Of a DNA stretch of 64,000 bases, positions 46,247 to 54,352 are shown in pieces. The translations under genes and the position numbers were made by a program. Positions within the stretch are counted from its first letter, which is position 1; each line of letters opens with the position of its first letter. The notes beneath the pieces were generated by a model. The model had not been told where the DNA came from. It saw nothing but the letters and a program-made list of their open reading frames with translations, and did no database searches. Source of the DNA: Balneolaceae bacterium UBA7797 (GTDB taxonomy: Bacteria > Bacteroidota > Rhodothermia > Balneolales > Balneolaceae); assembly GCA_002480645.1 (NCBI GenBank), contig DLCN01000004.1:65559-129558 (forward strand), in the 5' to 3' direction.

Positions 46247-47338
46247 ATGCTTAAGAAAACACCATTTCACGCTATTCATCAGCGTATCGGAGGTAAACTC
46301 GTAGAATTCGCCGGCTTCGAAATGCCGGTTCAGTACAAAGGGATCAAAACAGAACATGCTGCCGTTCGTGAAGCGGTGGGCGTATTTGATGTCTCGCATA
46401 TGGGAGAATTTTTTGTTTCCGGTCCCTATGCCCTGGATCTGGTACAGAAAGTTACAGTGAACGACGCCTCAAAATTGGTGCCCGGTAAGGCTCAATATTC
46501 TTGTATGTGCTATGAAGATGGCGGAATTGTTGACGATCTGATCGTATATAAACTCGCCGATGAACATTACATGCTGGTGGTAAATGGAGCTAATGTGGAT
46601 AAGGATTTTGAATGGATCTCCTCTCAAAATTCTATGAATGCTGAGTTGGTGAATCGCTCCGATGATTACGCATTACTCGCAGTTCAGGGGCCAAAATCGG
46701 CCAACGCTCTTCAAAAACTTACCGATGTAGACCTGTCCGGAATTCCATTTTACGGATTCACTACGGGAACATTCGCCGGCGCCGATATGATCATCTCAGC
46801 TACCGGTTATACCGGCGAAAAAGGATTCGAGCTTTATTTTGACGTGAATACTACGGATGCAGAAGCTATCTGGAATGCGATCTTTGAAGCCGGAGATACG
46901 TTTGGAATGGAACCCTGCGGGCTTGGTGCACGAGATACGCTTCGTCTTGAAATGGGATATGCCTTGTATGGAAACGATATTACTGCGCAGACCAATCCAC
47001 TGGAAGCACGGTTGGGCTGGATCACCAAATTTGATAAAGGTGAATTTGTCGGTAAAAATTCGCTTCTTAAAGTGAAAGAAGAAGGAAAAACCCGGCAGAT
47101 GATCGGGTTTATAGTGGAAGATCAGCGATCAATTCCAAGAAACGGGTATGATATATTGAATGATAATGGTGATAAGATCGGGGTGGTAACCAGCGGAACA
47201 ATGTCCATTACCTTAGGTAAAGGAATAGGTATGGGTTATGTTGAATTACCATATGCTGCTGATGGAACTACTATTCAGATCGCCATCCGCAAAAAGACTG
47301 CGGCGGCTACCGTTACCAAACCACCATTTATCAAGTAA
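46247..47338 (+). CDS. gcvT: Glycine cleavage system T protein (aminomethyltransferase)
   Basis: A 363-residue GcvT of normal length. It transfers the aminomethyl carbon from the H protein to tetrahydrofolate. Landmarks: LVEFAGFEMPVQYKG with the family N-terminal fold, AVGVFDVSHMGEF, YSCMCYEDGGIVDDL, LLAVQGPKSANAL, ATGYTGEKGFEL, GLGARDTLRLEMGYALYGND and the C-terminal barrel VTSGTMSITLGKGIGMGYV. gcvH and gcvP are not in the window, so the system is dispersed. It is followed by comB after 22 bp, in the same direction. Confidence 0.95.
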   Translation: MLKKTPFHAIHQRIGGKLVEFAGFEMPVQYKGIKTEHAAVREAVGVFDVSHMGEFFVSGPYALDLVQKVTVNDASKLVPGKAQYSCMCYEDGGIVDDLIVYKLADEHYMLVVNGANVDKDFEWISSQNSMNAELVNRSDDYALLAVQGPKSANALQKLTDVDLSGIPFYGFTTGTFAGADMIISATGYTGEKGFELYFDVNTTDAEAIWNAIFEAGDTFGMEPCGLGARDTLRLEMGYALYGNDITAQTNPLEARLGWITKFDKGEFVGKNSLLKVKEEGKTRQMIGFIVEDQRSIPRNGYDILNDNGDKIGVVTSGTMSITLGKGIGMGYVELPYAADGTTIQIAIRKKTAAATVTKPPFIK

Positions 47339-47360
47339 TTATTTTTAAAGAGAGGATACT

Positions 47361-48098
47361 ATGCCGGATTTGAGTTATATAGACGTATTTTTTTCGGTTC
47401 AGGCGTTTAACGAAGAAGACCTTCGCGGCAAGACGGCTGTGATCATTGATGTGTTACGTGCCTCATCATCTATTGTAACGGCGATCAATAACGGAGCAAA
47501 AAAGATCATCCCGGTTGAAGATATGAGCGATGCCGTAAAAATTGCCCGCACTATGGATCAAAACGATTATATGTTATGTGGTGAAAAGAACGGCACCAAG
47601 ATCGAGGGCTACCATTTGGGGAACTCTCCACAGGAATACACTCCCGATACGATCAAAGATGCCACCCTTATCTTTAATACCACCAATGGCACCAAGGCTA
47701 TTAAAAAAGCTGCACTTGCAAACCGGATATATATTGGTACCTTCCTCAATCAGCAAAGTGTGCTGAATGCTTTGGCTCAGCATGATGATGAAATTGTATT
47801 GATCTGCTCCGGCTGGAGAGGACGTCTCTCTCTGGAAGATACCTTGTTTGCCGGATCACTGATTCATAAAATGTGCGACGGAAACTTGCCGGATGCAACT
47901 AAAGACGGCGCCAAAGTAGCTTTTGGACTGTACGAAAAATTTGGACATAATCTCGAAGAAACCATCAGTAAGAGTGATCACGCTTACCGGTTGCGTAATT
48001 TAGTGCCCGAAGGTGATATCGCTTTCTGTTGCCAGGTAGATCATTTTGATGTACTGCCTGGAATGAAAGATGGTCTTATAACCAATCTGAATGGCTAA
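47361..48098 (+). CDS. comB: 2-phosphosulfolactate phosphatase (ComB family)
   Basis: A 245-residue ComB-family protein of normal length. Motifs: VFFSVQAF, AVIIDVLRASSSIVTA, LCGEKNGTKIEGYHLGNSP, LIFNTTNGTKAI, LICSGWRGRLSLEDTLFAG and the C-terminal GDIAFCCQVDHFDVLP. The archetype is a Mg-dependent phosphatase making sulfolactate in coenzyme M synthesis; in bacteria lacking coenzyme M the physiological substrate is uncertain. Its last 8 bases overlap the start of ftsK, so the two are translationally coupled, a pairing with no obvious metabolic logic. Confidence 0.9.
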   Translation: MPDLSYIDVFFSVQAFNEEDLRGKTAVIIDVLRASSSIVTAINNGAKKIIPVEDMSDAVKIARTMDQNDYMLCGEKNGTKIEGYHLGNSPQEYTPDTIKDATLIFNTTNGTKAIKKAALANRIYIGTFLNQQSVLNALAQHDDEIVLICSGWRGRLSLEDTLFAGSLIHKMCDGNLPDATKDGAKVAFGLYEKFGHNLEETISKSDHAYRLRNLVPEGDIAFCCQVDHFDVLPGMKDGLITNLNG

Positions 48099-50646
48099 GA
48101 AAAAACTGAATACAGCAAAAACAGGCCCGGTCGATTCGGCTCGTAAAGTCGAGATCACAGGGATTATACTCATTGCGATCGCTGTATTACTGGGGCTGAG
48201 TATTCTCTCTTATACTTCTGATGATTACCAGTACGCCCGTAGTCTAACCTTTACCGATCTGTTCAATCCGGATGCTTCATCCAGGTTGATCCAGAACTGG
48301 CTGGGACCGGTCGGGGCATACATCTCTCACTTTTTAGTATATGCATTATTTGGCTATACCAGTATAGTTCTGGCATTAATACTGGGATACAACGGATGGC
48401 ATGTATTCCGGCATCGGCCGATCAAAGAAAATGGCTGGCTTACCATTCTTTCCATTTGGGGAATGATCCTTGCTTCGGCATTTATCGGGTGGTTAAATAC
48501 AAATGCTGATTTTCCGGGAGATTCGGTCTGGAGTGGAGGTGCAGGTATTGCCATCTCTCAGATCCTGCAAAATATCACGGGAATTGGTTCCATTTTTATC
48601 CTTTCAGTATTAGTACTGGTCACCATACTACTCTTTATCGATCGTGATCTTCAGAAAACCATCGACAGCATAAAGATCTGGATGGATTCCATGAAAGAAA
48701 AACTGGAAGAATCGAGACAGGCCCGGGAAGAACGGAAAGCGGAGAAGCAGGCAGAACGCGAAGCCCGGATTGCCGCTAAAAAAGATGAGATCCGGCAAAA
48801 GAAAGAGGAGAAAGAAGAGGCGAAGAAAGAAAAAGAACGCCAGAAAAAAATTGAACAGCGTCAGAAAGCGGAAGCGAAGGCAAAAGAAGAAGCCAATGCT
48901 CCCTCAGAACCGACCCCGGCTCCGAAAAGTATTGATGAGATTGTAGAAAAATCGGAAGAGGAAGACCGGAAGCGGATTGAAGAAGAAAAAGCGGCGGTTC
49001 AGAATTTAGATACCCGTCCCCGGGCCATTCTCGAAAAGCCGGATAAGGATTCGGGGGATGACGACGATGATGTGGAAGTAGCCATTTACAAAGGTGAAGG
49101 TGATGAGGCGGCCGGCGAAAAAGATCTGGATAAGATCAATCAGGAACGGGCCAAAGAAGTACCGGTCATCAAGTACAAATTCCCGACCATCGATCTGTTA
49201 AATTCTCCACCGAATGAAGGGAATGAGGTGGATCTGGAAGAGATCAAGGAAAATAAACGTATCATTCTTGATAAGCTGAAGCGACATAAGATCGAAATTG
49301 TGGGTATCAACGCCATTGTTGGACCAACGGTTACCCTGTATGAACTGGAACCTGCTCCGGATGTAAAGATCAGTAAGATCGAAAGCTATGCAAACGACCT
49401 AAAGATGGCTACGGCATCGAAAGGATTAAGGATGCTGGCCCCTATTCCTGGTAAATCGGCGGTAGGGATCGAAGTGCCGAACACCACCCGCGAAACGGTG
49501 TACATCAAGCAGGTGATCAATACCAAAAAATTTGTAGAGACCAACATGACCCTTCCGGTGGCCTTTGGTAAGACCATCGAAAACGAAGTGTTTATGCAGG
49601 ATCTCACCAAAATGCCCCATCTTTTGGTAGCAGGGGCAACCGGTTCCGGTAAATCGGTGGGGATCAATACCATCATTACCTGTTTGTTGTACAAATGCCA
49701 TCCCGATGACCTGAAATTTGTAATGATCGATCCCAAGAAGATTGAACTTTCTCTCTACCGTAATATTCAGAATCACTTTTTGGCGATGTTACCTGATGCG
49801 GATGAACCGATCATCACGGATACATCAAAAGCGCTGGATACACTCAATAGCGTGACCAAAGAAATGGATGAGCGCTACGATCTGCTCAAAATGGCAATGG
49901 TTCGTGATATTAAAGCGTACAACCAGAAATTTAAAGACGGCGAACTGGAAGATGAATTGGGTCACCGCCACCTGCCCTATATCGTTGTGGTGATCGATGA
50001 GCTCGCCGATCTAATGATGACGGCCGGTAAACAAATTGAAGAACCGATCGCACGAATTGCTCAGCTCGCACGGGCTGTCGGTATCCATATGGTGGTGGCA
50101 ACGCAGCGGCCTTCTGTAAATGTGATAACCGGTACTATTAAAGCAAACTTCCCGGCAAGGGTTGCCTATCAGGTGGCATCGAAAGTGGATTCCCGGACCA
50201 TTCTGGATCAGGGCGGCGCCGATCAGCTGATCGGGATGGGAGATATGTTATTCCACAACGGCGCTTCCATGACCCGTATTCAGAATGCCTTTGTTTCAAC
50301 CGAAGAAGTAGAGCGCATCAATTCTTTTGTGGGTTCTCAGGCGGGGTACAAACAGCCTTTCCATCTGCCAATTATTCAGGATGAAAATACCGGCATCCCC
50401 GATCCGTTAGAAGACATAGACGAAATGTTCGAGGCCGCGGCAAAAGTGGTGATTTTACACCAACAGGGCTCGGTTTCGTTATTACAACGGAAACTAAAAA
50501 TTGGCTATAACCGCGCAGGACGCATCATCGATCAATTATTTAATGCCGGGATCGTTGGTCCGTATCAGGGTAGTACAGCCAGAGATGTATTGGTTCAGGA
50601 TGAAGATGAACTTCAGGAAATTTTGGATGGGCTCGACAATTTATAA
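48091..50646 (+). CDS. ftsK: DNA translocase FtsK/SpoIIIE
   Basis: An 851-residue DNA translocase acting at the division septum in chromosome segregation. The N-terminal ~190 residues hold four hydrophobic helices; a highly charged Lys/Glu linker (about 200-370), likely coiled-coil, follows. The motor has Walker A GATGSGKSVG (~516), Walker B YIVVVIDELADLMM (~630), RIAQLARAVGIHMVVATQRPS and KANFPARVAYQV; the C-terminal winged-helix gamma domain reads GSVSLLQRKLKIGYNRAGRI. It overlaps comB by 8 bp upstream and the LolA-like gene by 20 bp downstream. Confidence 0.96.
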   Translation: MAKKKLNTAKTGPVDSARKVEITGIILIAIAVLLGLSILSYTSDDYQYARSLTFTDLFNPDASSRLIQNWLGPVGAYISHFLVYALFGYTSIVLALILGYNGWHVFRHRPIKENGWLTILSIWGMILASAFIGWLNTNADFPGDSVWSGGAGIAISQILQNITGIGSIFILSVLVLVTILLFIDRDLQKTIDSIKIWMDSMKEKLEESRQAREERKAEKQAEREARIAAKKDEIRQKKEEKEEAKKEKERQKKIEQRQKAEAKAKEEANAPSEPTPAPKSIDEIVEKSEEEDRKRIEEEKAAVQNLDTRPRAILEKPDKDSGDDDDDVEVAIYKGEGDEAAGEKDLDKINQERAKEVPVIKYKFPTIDLLNSPPNEGNEVDLEEIKENKRIILDKLKRHKIEIVGINAIVGPTVTLYELEPAPDVKISKIESYANDLKMATASKGLRMLAPIPGKSAVGIEVPNTTRETVYIKQVINTKKFVETNMTLPVAFGKTIENEVFMQDLTKMPHLLVAGATGSGKSVGINTIITCLLYKCHPDDLKFVMIDPKKIELSLYRNIQNHFLAMLPDADEPIITDTSKALDTLNSVTKEMDERYDLLKMAMVRDIKAYNQKFKDGELEDELGHRHLPYIVVVIDELADLMMTAGKQIEEPIARIAQLARAVGIHMVVATQRPSVNVITGTIKANFPARVAYQVASKVDSRTILDQGGADQLIGMGDMLFHNGASMTRIQNAFVSTEEVERINSFVGSQAGYKQPFHLPIIQDENTGIPDPLEDIDEMFEAAAKVVILHQQGSVSLLQRKLKIGYNRAGRIIDQLFNAGIVGPYQGSTARDVLVQDEDELQEILDGLDNL

Positions 50647-51250
50647 AAGATCGCTGCTATTGGCGTTTATCATGGCATATTTCTGTACACCGGTTTTTGC
50701 CCAGAACAGTATATTCGATCAATTGAGATCCACATTTGAAGCCGGTAAGGTTTTTAAGGCAGATTTTACCCACACCTATATTGATTCTTATACCGAAGAA
50801 GAAACAAAAACCAACGGTACGATCTGGATCAATAAAGACGGATACAGACTGGAAGCCGATGATCAGATCATTGTAGTGGATGGTGCGCTATCCACCGTTT
50901 ATGATGCCGCGCGAAATCGGGTGATCATCAGTGAATATGATGCAGAAGAAGATGATTTTGCCCCTTCCCGCTTACTCAGCGGATTGGATGAGACCTATGT
51001 GCTGGCCGGAGAAGAAAGTTCAGGGGGGATCACTACGATCAACCTGGAAAGCAACGATGATTTTGCGGTATTTGTTGGTATCAGCATCGAAGTGGGAAGC
51101 GATCTGCATCCACAAAAGATCACGGCAACTGATTTTGCCGAAAATGTAATTATAACCGGTTTTTCGAACGGTGAGTTTTTATCTGATGCGGAGGGTATTT
51201 TTGAACTTTCGCCACCCGAGGATGCCGAAATTGTTGATATGAGGTATTAG
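50627..51250 (+). CDS. LolA-like outer-membrane lipoprotein carrier protein
   Basis: A protein of about 208 residues with a signal peptide (YKRSLLLAFIMAYF...PVFAQ), then a LolA-type fold: FEAGKVFKADFTHTYIDSYT, TKTNGTIWINKDGYRLE, IIVVDGALSTVYDAARNRVII and FELSPPEDAEIVDMRY. LolA-type chaperones carry lipoproteins across the periplasm, fitting the many lipoproteins in this window. The frame is open far upstream inside ftsK, but ATG at 50627 directly precedes the signal peptide. It overlaps ftsK by 20 bp, suggesting coupling, and ends 5 bp before the next gene. A close ftsK-lolA neighbourhood is also known in other bacteria. Confidence 0.85.
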   Translation: MGSTIYKRSLLLAFIMAYFCTPVFAQNSIFDQLRSTFEAGKVFKADFTHTYIDSYTEEETKTNGTIWINKDGYRLEADDQIIVVDGALSTVYDAARNRVIISEYDAEEDDFAPSRLLSGLDETYVLAGEESSGGITTINLESNDDFAVFVGISIEVGSDLHPQKITATDFAENVIITGFSNGEFLSDAEGIFELSPPEDAEIVDMRY

Positions 51251-51255
51251 TACCT

Positions 51256-52275
51256 GTGAAGAATACAATAAAGATTCTGGTAAGTGTGGCGATCGCCGCA
51301 CTTTTTTTATGGCTTTCGTTCAGGAATGTAGCGTTTGATGAGATCCTGGAAGCCTCAAAAAATATGTCCTGGGGATGGGTGTTCCCCTTTGCGATAACAC
51401 TTATTTTTGCTCACTTCATACGAGCAGAACGCTGGCGTATGCTTTTTCATGATGAGGATAAGATCCCTCATCGTTCCACCTTATTCTCGGGGGTGATGTT
51501 CGGATATCTCACGAACATCGCGCTGCCACGAGTAGGGGAAGTTGCGCGGCCGGTGTATGTGGCCAAGATCATTGGGGAAAGTAATTCAAAACTTATAGGT
51601 ACCATCGTTCTCGAGCGTATCATCGATGTGGTAAGTATGCTTACTATCATGGTATTTGTGGGTGTTTTCCTGATCTCGGACCCTGAAATACTCCACAACT
51701 TATTTGGAATCGACTTTTCTGATCCGGCCGTATACAAGACCTTTTTGATCTGGGGAGCTGCTGCAACGATCGGATTTATACTGGGCAGCTGGATCCTGTA
51801 TCGGATGGTGAAGACACTGAGCTCCGGGGAAGGTCGTGTAGCTGGATTCATTGAAAAGATCAGGATTACCGCTAAGAGCTTTTTTGAAGGAGTGATGTCC
51901 ATCAGAAAGCTGAAGAACTGGCCTCTGTTTGTGCTTTATACTGCGTTGATTTGGGCAGCCTACGTGCTGATGATGTATTTCCCGTTATGGATGTTTGATC
52001 TCCATACCATCTACGATCTGTCTATTGCGGATGCTGTGGTACTTACCATGGTTTCGGCGGTAGGGATCTCAATTCCTACTCCCGGCGGTACCGGAAGTTA
52101 TCACCTGTTCATCACTTACAGCTTGTTTGTATTGTACGCCATTCCTGAAGTTACCGGACTGGCATTTGCAACGATCACGCATGCCGCAACCATTTTGATG
52201 GTGCTTATTATTTCACCGATCATGCTGGCTGTCGAGAAGTATCTTTCCCTGAAACGTGAAGCGCAAGGCAAGTAA
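51256..52275 (+). CDS. Flippase-like integral membrane protein (LPG synthase TM / UPF0104 type)
   Basis: A 339-residue membrane protein with eight or so helices in the pattern of the lysylphosphatidylglycerol-synthase TM / YbhN family: WVFPFAITLIFAHFIRAERW, YLTNIALPRVGEVARPVYVA, GTIVLERIIDVVSMLTIM, and ISIPTPGGTGSYHLFI near 275. The family covers lipid flippase domains and glycosyltransferase accessory proteins, but no synthetase domain is fused here. The start is a GTG at 51256, 5 bp after the LolA-like gene, so it is in the ftsK run. The substrate is unknown. Confidence 0.82.
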   Translation: MKNTIKILVSVAIAALFLWLSFRNVAFDEILEASKNMSWGWVFPFAITLIFAHFIRAERWRMLFHDEDKIPHRSTLFSGVMFGYLTNIALPRVGEVARPVYVAKIIGESNSKLIGTIVLERIIDVVSMLTIMVFVGVFLISDPEILHNLFGIDFSDPAVYKTFLIWGAAATIGFILGSWILYRMVKTLSSGEGRVAGFIEKIRITAKSFFEGVMSIRKLKNWPLFVLYTALIWAAYVLMMYFPLWMFDLHTIYDLSIADAVVLTMVSAVGISIPTPGGTGSYHLFITYSLFVLYAIPEVTGLAFATITHAATILMVLIISPIMLAVEKYLSLKREAQGK

Positions 52276-52425
52276 CTGATCAAAGATCGGGAGTATTCCG
52301 GGCAGATTTTCAATCATACACCATTCCGCGGAACATGGCGTTGGTTTTACAGTACATCAATTTACACAGGCTTTGGCTTAAACCTTCCTTTAAAAATTAG
52401 TACATTCAGCAAATTCTATTCGCCG

Positions 52426-54144
52426 ATGAAATCATTCTCTACCCTATTATTTACCGCTTTTTTATGCTTCAGTGGAAATGCCTTCGCACAGGACGGTAGC
52501 CCGGCACCCCAGAATTCACTGTTGCCGGAGATCAATCCGCAGGATATTGAGATCAGAAGTGAGTTCAGGGCACGTTTTCCGGGATTAAGAAGACAACCAA
52601 TTTTAGGGTTTAACCCAAAGCCACGGGTCTTTCAGATCGATCCAAACAGAATGCCTTTCATGGAAAGCCGTGATCAGGCCGTAGCGAATATTTCGATCAC
52701 CCAATTAGACCGCCCGGAACCACCCAAAAAATCAGTATTAGAGATCCCGTATCGCCATAGCGCTTTTGTAAAAGCAGGCTTCGGTAATTATATCAGTCCG
52801 GAATTTGACGGGTATTTTTTTAGTGATCTGAATGATCAAAGTTCAATAACCGGCTCGGTGAATTTTCAGAGTTCAGGTTCACATCTTGATGTCCCATCCG
52901 GGTTTCGTTATCTGAATGGCGATGTTCGATACAGAAATGAGCTAAAAGAAGATCTCACGCTAACTACTGACATCAATTTTACGAGCGATTTCAACCGGAT
53001 GTTCGATCTCACAACACCTGTATCGCCCGGTATAACAGCTGCAATTCCCGAAAAGAACTATATGGGCTCGGGTGCCGAGCTCACATTGGTACAGACGAAT
53101 AATTCGCTGGAAGGCTGGACCGCAACCGCCGGGGGTAATTTTTACAATACCGAACTTTCCGCCGAAACAGCAACATTGAACGGTGAAACCAAAGAAGTTA
53201 CTTTCAATGCCGGTTTTTCAAATAAATGGGCCGGACAACGACTGTATGAGACCTTCTCAGTGAATGCTGACGTAGATGTCGGTTCTTATGATAACAGTGC
53301 CTCAGGAGCAGAGACCTGGATAATGGGAACCGGGGGATTCCAATACCGCAAAATGATCAATTTTAGTCTGCATCTGAATGCTGATGCCGGCGCGGCCTAT
53401 GTAAAAGATGCATTCTCCAGCAGAATCTACTTCACTCCCGAAATAACATTGCGTTGGAATTTGCGTGATGCCATAACCATTACAGGTCGGGTAAGCGGAA
53501 AACCGGGAATGCTCACAGTTCAGGAACATCAGCAGGCTAATCGGTTTTTGTTCGGAGACATCGGATTGCGACATAACTATACGTCCGGCGCTTACGGTGA
53601 GATCGAGCTTCAGATCATAGAAGGAAACCGGATCTTCGGGGGCGTCAGCTACGAGATCATTAAAGATTACTCTTACTATACCCGCACGGCAGAAACCGGA
53701 GCCGGACAGACCTACTATACCTATTACGATCTGAATTTCGGCAAAGCGAATGTGTTCGAATTGTTTGGCGGAATAACCCAACAACTTGTTCCGGAAAAAT
53801 TCTGGTTCGACGGACGGTTTTATGCCCGAAGTCCGAAACTCGATAATGGAAACACGATCCCCTATCACGAAAAACTCGGAGTAAACGGATCATTCTCATT
53901 TAAACCCGTCAAAGAACTTACACTTAATAGCTGGGCTCAATATGTTGGAAAGCGGGCTTCGGTATCAAACGGAGAAGATTTGAGTGCCTTTTTACTATTT
54001 AATGCCGGGGCTGAATACCGTATTAACAAGAAATTTGGTGTTTATGTGAAAGTATTGAATATTTTGGGGCAGAACTATGAATTGTGGGATGGATATCAGG
54101 AGCGCCCACTCCAGGTATTTGGAGGCATAACTTTAAACTTATAA
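52426..54144 (+). CDS. Outer-membrane beta-barrel protein (TonB-receptor-like barrel without plug)
   Basis: A 572-residue protein with a signal peptide ending GNAFAQ. Residues ~25-105 are polar and proline-rich; from ~110 on, alternating strands typical of a large outer-membrane barrel appear (HSAFVKAGFGNYISPEF, SITGSVNFQSSGSHLD, YGEIELQIIEGNRIFGGVSY), and it ends in the strand FGGITLNL. It looks like a TonB-dependent receptor barrel but lacks the N-terminal plug and TonB box that I would expect. It lies 150 bp after the flippase-like gene and just before the HU/SPOR/ExbBD/TonB genes, which suggests cooperation with them. Its ligand is unknown. Confidence 0.75.
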   Translation: MKSFSTLLFTAFLCFSGNAFAQDGSPAPQNSLLPEINPQDIEIRSEFRARFPGLRRQPILGFNPKPRVFQIDPNRMPFMESRDQAVANISITQLDRPEPPKKSVLEIPYRHSAFVKAGFGNYISPEFDGYFFSDLNDQSSITGSVNFQSSGSHLDVPSGFRYLNGDVRYRNELKEDLTLTTDINFTSDFNRMFDLTTPVSPGITAAIPEKNYMGSGAELTLVQTNNSLEGWTATAGGNFYNTELSAETATLNGETKEVTFNAGFSNKWAGQRLYETFSVNADVDVGSYDNSASGAETWIMGTGGFQYRKMINFSLHLNADAGAAYVKDAFSSRIYFTPEITLRWNLRDAITITGRVSGKPGMLTVQEHQQANRFLFGDIGLRHNYTSGAYGEIELQIIEGNRIFGGVSYEIIKDYSYYTRTAETGAGQTYYTYYDLNFGKANVFELFGGITQQLVPEKFWFDGRFYARSPKLDNGNTIPYHEKLGVNGSFSFKPVKELTLNSWAQYVGKRASVSNGEDLSAFLLFNAGAEYRINKKFGVYVKVLNILGQNYELWDGYQERPLQVFGGITLNL

Positions 54145-54150
54145 TCAGCT

Positions 54151-54348
54151 ATGACCAAAGATTTCTTAAAAACGTTCGGGATTGTGATCAGAGATCAGAT
54201 CATCATGAAGAATTCAGTTGAGATTGAAAAACTGGGAACTTTTAAATCGGTGCATCACAATCAAAAACAAGAAAAACGAGCTGATGGAACCACCGTTATG
54301 TTACCCCCGCGCGATGCCATCGAATTCACATCAGAAATAAAGGAGTGA
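54151..54348 (+). CDS. Small HU-like domain protein
   Basis: A 65-residue protein that looks like one HU/CCDC81-type domain: a helical start (MTKDFLKTFGIVIRDQI) then VEIEKLGTFKSVHHNQKQ, RADGTTVMLPPRDAIEFTSE, which follows the HU pattern of 'G-x-F ... arm ... PP-x-x-x-I-x-F'. It is basic and cytoplasmic and lacks a signal. It lies 6 bp after the beta-barrel gene and 4 bp before the HU-TM-SPOR gene, so it may partner with that protein, the two HU domains being split over two genes. DNA binding is inferred. Confidence 0.65.
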   Translation: MTKDFLKTFGIVIRDQIIMKNSVEIEKLGTFKSVHHNQKQEKRADGTTVMLPPRDAIEFTSEIKE

Positions 54349-54352
54349 TCCC

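Noticed and set aside
50501..50626. Longer LolA-like protein starting inside ftsK
   Set aside because: The extra 42 residues precede a normal signal peptide and are the shadow of the ftsK gamma domain.
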